From the NCBI RefSeq assembly GCF_000764305.2, contig NW_025942407.1, positions 62,001 to 126,000 on the forward strand: a DNA stretch of 64,000 nt, written 5' to 3'. The notes below the pieces were generated by a model, which worked only from the letters and a program-made list of their open reading frames with translations, had not been told where the DNA came from and ran no database searches. Numbering within the stretch: the first letter of the stretch is position 1; every line of letters starts with the position of its first letter. A program made the translations under genes and the position numbers. Shown in pieces: positions 43,301 through 54,676 of this stretch. This DNA is from Hyalella azteca (lineage: Eukaryota > Arthropoda > Malacostraca > Amphipoda > Hyalellidae).

Positions 43301-46300
43301 ATAAAGAAGCAATTAACAGTGAATATACATGCATCCTTTTCTAAACGTTACATGATTATAACTGAATTTAGAAGTAGACGTGTTTAATAAAAAACTTGTT
43401 AGCAAATATAAAATATGAATGAGAACACGGCAGATGTTCAAACAGACAAGGCTCACAAAGGACTATCGCGGATTTAATGGCTGAAACTGAGACAGGTAAA
43501 AAGTGAGAGTGTCTCTGATTGTAGGATGTCACAGAAATTCGAATAAATGTTTACCCGTATACAAAATTCATAATCCGATGTATTAGCAAACGAGGAGGCA
43601 CAGAAAGTAGAAATAAAAAAGCATTAATTCGGCAGCATATTAATCAATAAAATATAATAAGAATATAATATATAATAATATAATATAAATAATAATATAA
43701 TTAAATATAGATGTAGATAAAGTATAGATGTAGTCACCCTCATTCCAGACGAGGATGCAGAGGGTGACGTGGAGGCCCGTGGTGCGTGTCTTACGTCGCG
43801 GCACAAGAAGCCTCGTCGCAACCGCACGACGTTCACGTCGTCGCAGCTCAAGTCGCTGGAGGCGGTGTTCGAGAAGACGCATTATCCTGACGCCTTCGTC
43901 AGGGAGGAACTGGCACGTCGCACCGCCCTCAGCGAGGCCAGGGTCCAGGTTAGTCTATCTAATTTTAGGATATTAATAATAAATTTTTGGTCTTATCAGC
44001 AAGACTATAGGGTCCAGATTTGTACAAGTAATTCATGAATACTAATAATAAATTTTTGGTCTACCAGCGAGGCAAAGGGTCCAGGTTAGTACAAGTAATT
44101 CATGAATACTAATAATAAATTTTTGGTCTTATCAGCGAGACTATGGTCCAGGTTAGTTCAACTAATTCATGAATATTAATAATAAATTTTAGGTCTTATC
44201 AGCGAGACTAGTGTCCAGGTTAATACAAGTAATTCATCAATAATAATAATACATTTTTGGTCTTATAAGCGAAAGCAGGCTGTTACAGGTTAATCTATCA
44301 CTCTATCAGTCTATCTAATGCTCGAATGTCGCAACAAAATATTAAGTCTCATGAGCGAGGCCACCATCCAGGTTTTTATATCTAATTCCAGAATATCAAT
44401 TAAAAATATCAGCTCCTCTGAACGAGATCAAGGTGCAGGCTTATCTATTTGGAATTTTTTCATCTTCCAATAATTTGATATTTTATAGCTTCAGTTATAG
44501 GTTCAGTTTCTTCAATGCACTCCATCGTTGAAAGAGCATGCCTTCTCGAAAGAGTGCAGCCGAGATCCACGACGAGTTTTTCCTCGATGTGCAAGGGGAC
44601 ACACTGCACATATAATGTACACTTCCAGGGCACTCGCACATGTGATGTGTCCCATGGAAGTTATGGCAAGGACGAGTTCTTTTTTGTTTTGTATGCATTA
44701 TTAAATTAAATATTTTTTCATCAATGTACTGATGTGCATCCTGGCTGCAACTCAAGCTTCCCACCCGCATAACCGAAAAACCTAACTCTTCGTAACTATC
44801 TACACGTCGTTTATCTATAATTACGACCGGTATGAGCAGTTTATTTTAAATTTGCAGTTTTGATGTAAAAATGACTGATAAATGAATGCTGATAACGCTC
44901 TTCGTGGTGCAATGCAAATCAACGACGTTCAAATTGTGGTGTTGCATTCACATACAATATATAGTTCAGAATCACAGAGTTTTTTTGTGGGTCAGCACAA
45001 CCGTCCGCACAAGCGTCCAATTGGCCAACATTTTTTTTATTCAGCTCGAAACTGCAAGAAATATGCTTTTGAATAAGCCACTTAAGTATACCTCATCACT
45101 CAAGAGTATTAAAGCATAATGCATTAATCACCTGAAATTATAATCGAATCCTTAGATAAAATCGAACTTATCAGGACTTTCTGCAACTTCCCAGTAGGAT
45201 TACGCAGTTTCATCAACAATTCCATGAAACTGTAACGTACTAATCCTCAACTGCCACACTCAAGGCTGTTTGGGAATTAGTCTTGATATTCCCGCTGCCG
45301 GGCACACGTTCGAGAATCAGGCCCAGTAATATATAGTGTATATACGTGTTGTTTTATCCAGAAGTCTACGGTTCCTGAAACCAATATTTAATACTATATT
45401 AATGTTTTAATTTTTAATATAGTTAATAGTTTAATATATTAGTCCCTGCTACAATTAGGCCATGTTATCATGACGTCAATTCTTAACCACCCGGCCATTT
45501 TTCCGAGTTCGACCAGAATACTTAGAGCTCACATGCTAGTTCGAACCCGCACCTCATTGCCCGGTCTTCGCCAAAAAGCCACTCCTAGAATTTTTATTTT
45601 AAATAATGAAAATAAAATTAGAGACAAATAAGGATTTTTTCGAAGTAACGCTCATAAATGATTTGAAATAAATAAAAACTTATTTACGCAACGGAAGCAA
45701 ATTTCAGACCATGATATTTTTCCATGACATTGATTTTTCAGGAAATTCAAGAAAATTTTTTAACACTAACGTAAGTAAAGTGAAGTCTCGTTATAAGTGA
45801 AAAATGAGAAATCACTCAGCTGGTTCATTTATAAACTAATATTTACTACAAAAAATTACTCGGTTCTCATTATGAAATTATGCTGCACTCGATGCAGGCA
45901 TTCCTGTTATCCAAGCTACGGGCGATCACTCAAGACCCGAAGTTATTCACAGCGATCACTCGACATCGCCGATCAATTGCGTGCGGTGACATTCGGCTAA
46001 ACTGCGCCGTTTTGCGTGGCTTGCCAGGCTTTTTATTGTGATCTTCAGTTTTTTGCTTAACTTAAATTAGATGAGGCAATGTTGGAAATGAAACCAGTGC
46101 TGGGACGGCCAATTGTTCACCAGCGTTCACTAGATCGAGAACAGTCTGCGATTCACTGTAAAGTAAGGGAGTATTCTGAATGCCTGAACAACATGTTCAT
46201 TTCCACAGACGACAAAGTCCAAATCTGTGTGGGCTCGAATTAAATTAAAAATCACTCGAGTTTTGGACACATGGCAATCGTGTTCGTCACTTGCGAACGC

Positions 46301-49300
46301 TGGACACGTACTCTCTTCTTCTTCGCCATCATCGCGTGGGATTTTTTTGCGAACTTCACATCATATTTTGCTATCACACGCGTCACCCTCTGCCGCTCTT
46401 CGTCCTGGTGTACATCCCTTGCAAGCTACTTACAGTTAATGTCAAGTGCACTAACAGTTTATGCGCTCAAGTTTTCTGTTCGCGTATCATGACTGTCAGA
46501 CTTGTCTCTTGCACTCCCACTCTTCGCTTTCGTCTTCTTCCCTCGCGCAGGTCCCTCTCTTCTTAATTCTTCCCTCACACACGTCGATCTCGTCTTCTTC
46601 CCTCGCGCACGTCCCTCTCTTCTTCTTCCCTCACACACGTCGATTTCGTCTTCTTCCCTCGCGCACGTCCTTTTCTTCTTCATCCCTCGCGCAGATCCCT
46701 CTCTTCTTCTTCCCTCGATCGCGCACGTCCCTCTCTTCTTCTACCTTCGCTCAGATCCCTCTCTTTTTCTTCCCTCGCGCACGTCCCTCTCGTCTTCTAC
46801 CCTCGCGCAGATCCCTCTCTTCTTCTACCCTCGCGCACGTCCCTCTCTTCTTCTTCCCTCGCGCACGTCCCTCTCGTCTTCTTCCCTCACGCACGTCCCT
46901 CTCGTCATCTTCCCTCGTGCACGTCCCTCTCTTCTTCTTCCCTCACGCACGTCCCTCTCGTCTTCTTCCCTCGCGCACGTCCCTCTCGTCTTCTTCCCTC
47001 GCGCACGTCCCTCTTCTTCTTCCCTCTTCGCTTGGTCACGCTCTAAGTCGTCCGTGTCGCTCGCCGTTGACGGAGCAAGAGGGAACGAACGTCCACCGCG
47101 CCGCCCACGCGATGTCTTTTTTTTGCTAAAACTTATTCATGAAAAATATTTCCGAGTAAACCAATCAGCTTTTGAGTGTAAACTTTCGAAGAATATTCTT
47201 CGAGGGGCAAAACGGATAATCATGAGTATAAAGTAAATGATGTCGCATTCAGCAGGAAAGTATTCATGCTAATAATGTTGTACTAATGATTATGTTGAAC
47301 TTTTTTTCAACATAATCATGATTGTGTGAATAACTGCCTCGCGTGGTGTGTTTGTATCTGTTGTTGATAGAACCGAAAATCAATGAATTGACGCCGCCAT
47401 ATATTATAACTCTCAAAAATTCTTTCATTCATTTAGATATGTTAAGAAATGCTATGCAGTTTACGAAATAATAAATGAACTTTGTAAATAACAAAATCAA
47501 AAGAACTTTATAAATTTCGTCCTGCAGGTGTTTAATTCATATCAGAAAATAAATATGAGCGAGATTTTACTTCTGTATATCTCGTATGTATTGAAGACGA
47601 TGATCTATTTACGTTGATGTTAAAACGGGCGATGCTCAAGTATTATTCAGCTTTATTCACCTCAGGCATTATTGTCATGAGCCTGGGAACAGGCGTTGAT
47701 ATTCAGCCTGGGCATTCTACATGAAAGATATTTTCCGCAACGTATATAGAGAGTGAAAGAGCTGCATATGTGGGTGTTACAAATCCTAATAATTCGGATA
47801 AAATAAATGCTGAGAAACTTCATTGCTGTTTGAAAATGTGTTCTTCTGTAAGCTTCAAAATTTTACCCCTCGCCTGCTAATGGACCAAGGCATCCTGATT
47901 CTGTTTAGTTTCAGAACATCATGCAAACACATATTGTGCAAGATACAAATAGTTACTCTAGCTTTAGAAGTAACTGGGAATTTATATTGGCTGTAGGAAT
48001 ACAGTATACGGTTCACTATATTAACCTACAGTCACGATATGTACCTACAGTCACGATAAATTAATGTACCTATTGTAAATGCCATCCCCTGCGCTCTGTT
48101 GGCAATTTTTGCTCAAGTGCAAGCTCAACGATACCCATGAACAATATATGTAAATTATAAAAATAGTTACATTTTGTAAATTCAGGAAAATCGGTCCAGC
48201 GTTATTTGTTCCCGAGTTTAAAATCAATCAAGAGAAAAATTTATGAGTTAATAACGATATTGCTTCTTTCCATGTACGGTACTATGTACGAAGATATTTT
48301 GTCACTATTTTTGTGATGCAGCACATATTTATAATATCATATATTATCTATGAAAAATATACACGAATACCAATATTGAATATATGTATGTTATGTTTCA
48401 TTCCGGTAATTTGGGGACTGCAAAAAATAAGCAAATCGAATGTAATTACCCGACATAACTCGCTGAACTAAAGCCAAGATTAACACATCATTCAAGCTTA
48501 TAAGCATCTCATTTGCCCACCTACCTGTAGTCTGATAAGCTCAGACATGAATATTATTAGTGAAGTTTTTCTCTCTGTGTATTGGAATTTTAAACGCGTT
48601 TATCAGTGACAGAAAATCTGACTTCAGTAGAAGAAAGAGCTTGATTTTCCTAGCGTATTAACGCAAGCGAGGCCTCCCCTGTCACGTTTTGTGTTGCAAA
48701 ATACTTAACAATGTGTCGTGTGGTGGCGGTATCAATTATCGTGAACCTTAGACTATTTAACGACAAAAAATTGCGCATGACAAGACTTGCATGTGTTTAA
48801 TAAATAAAGAATAGATTGAAAGAATTTCTTTTGACCTATTTATTTGATTGTACAAATAAATGGGAGTTATCGTAAGTTCAAAAAAGGGGAGATTGATGTA
48901 AAAAATGTTATTTTTGGCATGAAAAGTAATCAAGAGGCAATTTAGACTTTACGCAAATATCATAATTTCTCATTTTCAAATTGCACCAATTGAAAATTCT
49001 GGCAGTGATGGATTCAGGTACTTTATTATACCACGCTGAGAAAATTTTTGGTACATGAATTAATGATTTAGGATGTATGATGATGAGAAAACTATGCAAA
49101 TTCTTTGCTCTACATATTTCGTAAATTAATATTTTCATCCAAGTTTTCCTATTTAAATAGTAAATCATAGCCGGCTTATGGGTGGCCGATGACCCGCCGT
49201 TCCCCTCGTCTCTTACACACCTGATATTTCTATAGAGGTAGCCCCGACGTCTCCCCCTCGTCCCGGCCTCTTCTTCAAGCAGTTTTTATAGCTTCGAATG

Positions 49301-52300
49301 TCTTGTGTCGGGCGGTGCCCTGAACGGCTGGCAAGGCAGCGTGTAATTGCTACCACAGCGCTGGCGCTGTTCTCGCCCGCACAAATTCTGCGACTAACGC
49401 GGCTACAGACAACCTCAGAACAGCCCTCTGTTCCTGTGCTAGCTCTTAGAGTTATGGCTTTTCAATTACTTTCAATTCAGTAGATTTTTATTTAATAATA
49501 ATTACTGATTAGAAAAATTTGAGTGATTCTTTTGAATGCGCCTAAAATTAAACTTTGTCACTGGGCTTCGGATATTTTGTCTGGTGATGACGGTGTTTTT
49601 ATTGTGAATCGGAAAATTATATCGATGGCTTCGCGCTGCAACACTGAATGCATTACATAGTTGCCATCGAATAAATTGATAAATTATAAGGCGTTATCAG
49701 GAAGCTTTTATATACGTCATTCTGCTTTTTTAAAATACGTCATTCTGCACCTATTACCTTCAGCATTTAAAGCGCAGTTGTAAATTAACGTGTATCTTAC
49801 GTACGAAACAAGTACTGCTAATTCTTCACGTGATGCTGACGTCAGCGTATATACATCACACTCATGCAGGGTCACCATCAGTCGCATGGCTGACACTCTG
49901 AACGCGTCAGGCACGCGTCAACAATACGTCAGCTGCTCGGTGCTCGCGTCAGCTGTGATGACAGCGGCTGATGGATGACAACAACCTGCTCTAATTCTTA
50001 TGCATATTACACAGTAATCACTGAAAAAATCGTCTCTTTCGTATGGGTATAATCTCTCCTCTCGCCAAATGAATGCTTATGGATACCCACATATATATGT
50101 TATGATATAAATTTTAACCTTTATAGAACATAGAACATTTTTATATTTTCATATTTTACATTTTTATATTTAATAAATTTTTATATTTTTTATAGAACAT
50201 TTATATTTTAACCTTTATAGATTTAGAACATACATATTCATGAAAAAATCTGCTAACATCTGTATTTTTCTTGAATCGCAAGTTCACAATGACTTAAAGC
50301 AAGCAATACGGCAATGAAATTTACCTTATCGTCATTGCAAACATTTTTTAATGACATTGCATTGAATTTACTTATCGTTTTCTCGGCTTTTAAATTCTAC
50401 ACGAAAAATGTGTTTGATGCTAATCCGTCGGAAAGAATCTAATGTCGTTTAGCATATGATATCTCTTAGGAAAATTGTCATGCTGGTAATGAAAACTTCA
50501 CTTTCATTTTCACTAAACTTCTTAGCTGAAAAAAAAGAAGTTCAATAGCCGCGCGCACTGCGCAAGTCTAACCTGAGTAAGAACTTTTTTCTTATTCTCA
50601 AGCTGCTATAGCATTTCAGGCACTTCCTGGTATTGAGCGTCGTAATCGAGGACTTGAAGTGACTGATGTCTGAAGTTTATATCATGACACCAAAGCCTAA
50701 CTTATCGAAAACATTTTAAAAAACAAATATAATAGCATACAATTTTCTTTCTTGTTTAAGCATCTTAAAATGTGAGTTTCATGCCACCAAAGCATTTTAT
50801 TCCTGAAACATTTCATTTGTAATCATCATGACCCCAAGTTGAAACGGAAGTCATATTACACATCATTTAAAACATATCAGAAGCGAAGCGTTTAGAAGCG
50901 GATGGTCTGCTTTTGAAGGCGTGTAGCGAGATTATGCACGAAAAAATCAAAGTTTATTAGCGTGAGCGGTACGATGCGTAAATGGCCATCGATTGGCGGT
51001 CTATTTACGTGCAGTGTTCGTGGGCGGAGTCGGGCATAGCTTGGGCAATAATCTACGCATTAAATATTCCACGTTTGAATATAGGAGTCTATATTTCTTC
51101 TAAAAGACGTTCAATACTGTGACTTAGATATTTCATTTGTACTAAATTCATGGTGGTAAAATTTCTAACGTAATAGAATTTCAATATACTCGCACTAAGA
51201 ACTAATTATGTAGCTAATTCTTGTGTGACACACTCCTTTTCTATTTGTTTGTAACTGTAGGTTAAATTGCACCGAATTTTTTTAATTCAAGATGCAAGGA
51301 TTCAGTGATATGAAGGCATGCAGACTATATCAAATTGAATAAATTGCTATGAATTTGAACAAACAATGCGCCTCAACCCATCATTTCTCCTACACGAACC
51401 AGGTAACAAAGGAAAAATTTACGGGATATTTCAGCCGGTTAGATGAAGGTTATTTCCTGGGGGCTGAAGCAGGCCATTTCTGTTGTTTGCTACAGGGAAC
51501 ATCTTCATGTCTGATGGAGGTAATTTCTTCAGGTTTGGTTCCAAAACCGGCGAGCGAAATTCCGACGTAACGAGCGAACCGGGTTCCACGGGCGGGTGAA
51601 CCCGAACCCGGTGAGTGGCCCCCTCTACCGCCCCCCGGACCTGGGCACCGCCAGTCCGCCCCCCGGGCCGGTCGAACAGCCACTGGCGCCACGGCACTCC
51701 GGTATAATATTATATAAACGTCTTTTTCGAAGCAATATTTAAATTTTCCAACTAGCCTTTTTATTATTATATTTACTTATCATCATTGTTATTTTTATTA
51801 TAGTTTTTATTGTTATATTATTCTAATCAATATCTCTTAACTGGTAACCACGTGTTAATAGTAACAATTAATTACACTTAGGCACTTTCGATAATTAATA
51901 ATTAACACTAGTACCACTATTACCACGGTCAAGTACCAATAATACAACACACGTTGTCAGGTAACAGCGCGACTACCACAAGCACCATGAGCGAGTACCA
52001 GGCGCAGTACCACGCCTCTGGTCCCGTCATGACCTCCTGGAAGAGCAGCGTGATGGCAGCGCCTCCCTACCCCTTTACCCCCTCACCTTCCCCTATGTGC
52101 TCACCTTTCCCCACAGGTGAGATAGCTCTCTCATTACCTCAATCTCCAGTTACTTTAATAACCACGTAATACTATTCTATACTTTAATAACAGCGAGATT
52201 GTAACTTTACGGATGTTACTTTATCTAATTACTCGCGATCACTGTGCAAAATTTTTTTTCAATTTAATTTCACTCATCTCAATAGACTTTCATAAACACG

Positions 52301-52807
52301 TAATACTGTATTACTATCCTATACTCTGATAAAAGCAAGATCATAACTCTACTGAATTTATTCCATCGAATAACTTACGATCATCTCACGCATTTTTTGG
52401 AAAAAAGATTCCAGAAAACGTTAATTCTATAATGACCGCAGGCTTTAGCTTGACTTCTGCAATTCCGACGTCACGCTCTGTTCAGTGCATGCATCCGAAT
52501 GCCCATCGGCTAATGGATTACTATATAATTTCAAGGCCATTATCATCAAGGACAGATCGTATTGATAATGAAATAAAACTCATCCACCAACCTTTAACCA
52601 TTAGCTTCTGGGTATTTTTTAAGATTCTATTAAATTTCTTTATATCATGTGTTGATAGATTTTAATTAGCCTTGAATTTTCCTTAAAGGTTCACTTGTTG
52701 CAGTACTTCCAGGGACATACGGAGGGCTGATGAACAGCGGAGGCGGAGGCTACCCAGCATCCCTGGTTAACTTCAGGTTACAAGACTACCACAACCACGG
52801 AACTTGA
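39212..52807 (+). CDS. Prrx: Prrx-class paired-like homeobox transcription factor, five exons
   Basis: The exons 39212-40325, 43749-43948, 51533-51701, 51961-52116 and 52689-52807 join in phases 1, 0, 1 and 1 to 1758 nt, or 585 residues. The homeodomain is residues 393-452 ([20 protein letters not shown] onward). It has the [14 protein letters not shown] block, Q50 and N51 in [15 protein letters not shown], and no paired domain. KFRRNER and HYPDAFVRE match Prrx (Prrx1/2, arthropod Prrx) better than Alx, Rax, Drgx or Phox2 from memory. The long N-terminal exon is rich in Asn/His/Ser/Gln. After the homeodomain come Pro-rich text and a degenerate OAR-like end ([10 protein letters not shown]). 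It presumably acts in the nucleus as a DNA-binding regulator of development. An in-frame TGA at 39179 supports the ATG. Intron 2 interrupts the homeodomain between positions 46 and 47, as in many paired-class genes. Confidence 0.92.
40968..41650. repeat. 39-bp minisatellite (GCTGAATAATTCTAGTCTCA...)
   Basis: About 17 copies in Prrx intron 1. They diverge in the middle (ACACACC, CCGCCG, CCAGCC) and are constant at TTCTAAACGCTGAATAATTC. Each copy holds an AATTCTAG motif. Confidence 0.95.
42690..42965. repeat. 22-bp minisatellite with 45-bp higher-order unit
   Basis: The basic unit is ATATTATTGATGGAGATGCC+AT. At about 42780-42920 it alternates with a GGGTTTTGCC variant, giving three copies of a 45-bp higher-order repeat. 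It lies in Prrx intron 1. Confidence 0.94.
43749..43948 (+). CDS. Prrx: Prrx exon 2, acidic stretch and homeodomain helices 1-2
   Basis: Acceptor CATTCCAG|ACG. The split codon becomes GAC, so the junction reads [13 protein letters not shown], an acidic run directly before the basic start of the homeodomain. It encodes homeodomain positions 1-46. The donor is GTCCAG|GTTAGT in phase 0. The exon is very GC-rich against AT-rich introns. Its last 18 bases and donor are copied repeatedly downstream. Confidence 0.95.
43931..44440 (+). repeat. Tandem copies of the homeobox exon end and splice donor
   Basis: The true exon end AGCGAGGCCAGGGTCCAG|GT (CAG at 43946-43948) recurs with CAG ending at 44017, 44084, 44151, 44218, 44288, 44371 and 44438. 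The spacings are 69, 67, 67, 67, 70, 83 and 67 bp. Copies at 44084 and 44151 keep the complete GTTAGT donor. Those at 44218 and 44288 read GTTAAT and the one at 44371 reads GTTTTT. Those at 44017 and 44438 have lost GT. The copy at 44353-44371 still reads AGCGAGGCCACCATCCAG. Confidence 0.93.
43949..51532 (+). other. Prrx: Prrx intron 2 (7.6 kb), splitting the homeodomain
   Basis: Phase-0 GT-AG intron. It holds the donor-copy ladder (43949-44440) and a pyrimidine-rich array (46520-47035). A 14-bp perfect hairpin (ATGATTATGTTGAA at 47286) occurs, along with GC-richer unique patches at 49180-49450 and 50960-51030 (the latter with GTGGGCGGAGTC) that may be regulatory. Nothing was seen in 44441-46500 apart from a B-box-like GTTCGAACC at 45540. 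The rest, 47320-49180 and 49460-50950, is AT-rich. Confidence 0.85.
46520..47035 (+). repeat. 28-bp pyrimidine-rich minisatellite in Prrx intron 2
   Basis: About 18 copies of CTTCTTCCCTCGCGCACGTC+CCTCTCTT. In the transcript this is a long run of C/U tracts. At least four units end in CAG (46550, and about 46693, 46756 and 46810) instead of CACG, forming acceptor-like (Y)n-CAG sites. Long ORFs of 222-244 codons across it are low-complexity Ser/Leu/Pro artefacts. Confidence 0.93.
51533..51701 (+). CDS. Prrx: Prrx exon 3, homeodomain helix 3
   Basis: Acceptor TTTCTTCAG|GTTTGG. It encodes [20 protein letters not shown] and then Pro-rich text ending APRHS. A closer-looking donor (CCCG|GTGAGT at 51611) would leave phase 0 and put the next exon into an immediate frame with stops. 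The GTATAA donor at 51702 gives phase 1 and joins cleanly. Both could be used, with different products. Confidence 0.85.
51961..52116 (+). CDS. Prrx: Prrx exon 4
   Basis: Acceptor CGTTGTCAG|GTAAC; donor CCCACAG|GTGAGA; phase 1 at both ends (156 nt, skippable without frameshift). It encodes [20 protein letters not shown], then a Trp-containing VMTSWKSS and Pro/Ser-rich text, typical of a transactivation region. Confidence 0.85.
52689..52807 (+). CDS. Prrx: Prrx exon 5, OAR-like C-terminus and stop
   Basis: Two in-phase acceptors are possible: CCTTAAAG|GT (52689) and TTGTTGCAG|TA (52704). The second has the better pyrimidine context and drops five residues. It encodes [10 protein letters not shown], a Gly-rich turn and [17 protein letters not shown], then [10 protein letters not shown] resembles the SIANLRLKAKEY of OAR domains but diverges after RL, where a tandem array begins. 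Confidence 0.7.
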
Positions 52808-53105
52808 ATTACCCAACATTGAGTCTTAACCACTACAACCACGGAGCTTAACTGACCCAACATTGGGTCTTGACCACTACAGTCACGGAACTTAACAGAC
52901 CAACATTGGGTCTTACCACTACAGCCACGGAACTTAACTGACCCAACATTGCGTCTTAACAACTACAACAGTCACGGAACTTAACTGACCCAACATTAGG
53001 TATTGACCATTACAGTCACGGAACTTAACTTACCCAACATTGGGTCTTAACCACTACAACAGTCACGGAACTGGAATGCACCAACATTGGGTCTTAATTG
53101 CCACA
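52783..53105. repeat. 44-47-bp minisatellite overlapping the Prrx stop codon
   Basis: About seven copies of CACTACAACCACGGAACTTA followed by ACTGACCCAACATTGGGTCT. The first copy includes the final codons and TGA of Prrx exon 5 (CTACCACAACCACGGAACT+TGA). An indel of AACAGT accounts for the length differences. Confidence 0.92.
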
Positions 53106-54676
53106 ACTACGCCCCTTAAATGCCCCCACTATATGCTTTACAAGTGCCTAAATAAGTCTCCCAACCACCACAATAACTGAGTAGCTCAATTAGGGCGCCT
53201 AACTAATGACTATTGCTACCAACTATAATAACCCAGTTGGATACTTTCCCGATCAACTATGATCCCAACTGTTCCCTCCTTAACAGCACAATATGGTCTT
53301 TTTTATCCCCACTAATAACTTTGTAGGATCACAGATTTAATACAGTAGCAATTTGAAACATGTGCTTATACTTTACTTTCAAAGTACCAGGTAAAGACGC
53401 ATATTTAAATCTATGGATTTTCGGAATTAATGTCTCGAGGTTGAGACCTCCATGAAATGAACGAAAAAACATTTGAAAATGCCTTCTAAAACTTTGGAAA
53501 AGTGTATCTTGGAAGACACTTAGTATCCTAAGTATCCACTTCTACTGTGTATCATAGATGCCACAAATTATATTGAACCCCAGTTCCAATATTACAATGG
53601 AATTGACACATAAAAAACAACATAACAGGACTCGCCACACTACAAAGTACCTCCAATACACGATCACCAAACACAATACTTAATAAAGCGCACAACTGGC
53701 CGAGGACACTATTAGGAGATTGAGAACTAAAATGGAAAATTCAATTATCATAACAACAGATTTTATATGAATTATAAATTATACTTATGAATTATACGTA
53801 CAGTCATGATTATCATTTCCTCTACGGTATCTAACAAACACAACCTTACCATCTTTATCATAGCGGTAAATCACCACACCCACCTTATCTTATACTACCG
53901 CTGCCACCTCCAACGCTATTGACACGTTACGGCAGTTACAGGTATCACAGGACTGCCGAAACTACTGCTCTAAACGTCTACAACATGGCGTCAATTCATG
54001 ATATCGGACAAATTAATAAAAATTAGAAACATAAAATAAATTATTGAATAAATAAATCAATAAATACGTAAATTCTGTATTTTTATTTTTTCCTAGAAGA
54101 ATATTCTGATGTGCACGTTTCCATAAACGTAGATAATACTGAAAATTGAATAAGATTATGGGTTTTTAATTTTTCTAGAGCATATCTTGCCTTCAGGGTA
54201 ATTTGCCCATAAGAGTCCCAGGATCTTCATGAATTTACTGCAGTCATTTTTGAATAGATTTTATACAAATTTTTGATTGTCGGAAATAATCACGTAGCAG
54301 GTCATCGTGTACAGTCGTCATTTATTTTTGTTTGCCAAAAAAAAAATAATTAAAAATAATAATAAATTGACCTGCCCCAGTTTTATTTTCCTGGACATTT
54401 TTGAATTATTGACTTGTTTATGCCACAGATGTACATGCAAGTACAAGAATGAACTAGCGGTACGCACGGCATCCCTAATATGCCTAGTAATTCAGGAGGC
54501 TAGGTATAAATAAGAAGGAATATAGAATTTAATATTTCTTCTTTCAACGAAGCAATTTTTTTAGTGAATGTATCTTAATTTGTCTTGATATTTATTCAGT
54601 TATTAATCAGCATTCACACCGAAGTATACAAATTTGAATTTTGCAGCGTCTCTGCCAAAGGCTTGAGCTTCACCTC
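53106..54676. other. Downstream flank of Prrx, probable 3' UTR in part
   Basis: AATAAA at 53682 and several more at 54005-54062 are possible poly(A) signals. No other gene was seen. Confidence 0.45.

Larger units (their letters stand above)
40326..43748 (+). other. Prrx: Prrx intron 1 (3.4 kb)
   Basis: Phase-1 GT-AG intron. It contains the 39-bp array (40968-41650), the 22-bp array (42690-42965) and an AT-rich (TATAA)n-like stretch at 43650-43705 just before the homeobox exon. The stretches at 40340-40967, 41651-42689 and 42966-43650 show no other feature. Confidence 0.85.

Noticed and set aside
43769..44038. 89-codon ORF read as a complete small homeodomain protein
   Set aside because: It is exon 2 of Prrx read through its donor into the intron; helix 3 is encoded at 51533.
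46461..47236. Plus-strand ORFs of 222 and 244 codons, Ser/Leu/Pro-rich
   Set aside because: They lie across a 28-bp CT-rich array inside Prrx intron 2 and are open in two frames; low-complexity artefacts.
47286..47319. Perfect 14-bp hairpin as a terminator or microRNA precursor
   Set aside because: Stem too short for a pre-miRNA and intrinsic terminators are not expected in this genome; probably chance in AT-rich sequence.
51431..51697. Minus-strand ORFs (80-88 codons) over Prrx exon 3
   Set aside because: Shadows of the GC-rich homeodomain exon on the opposite strand.
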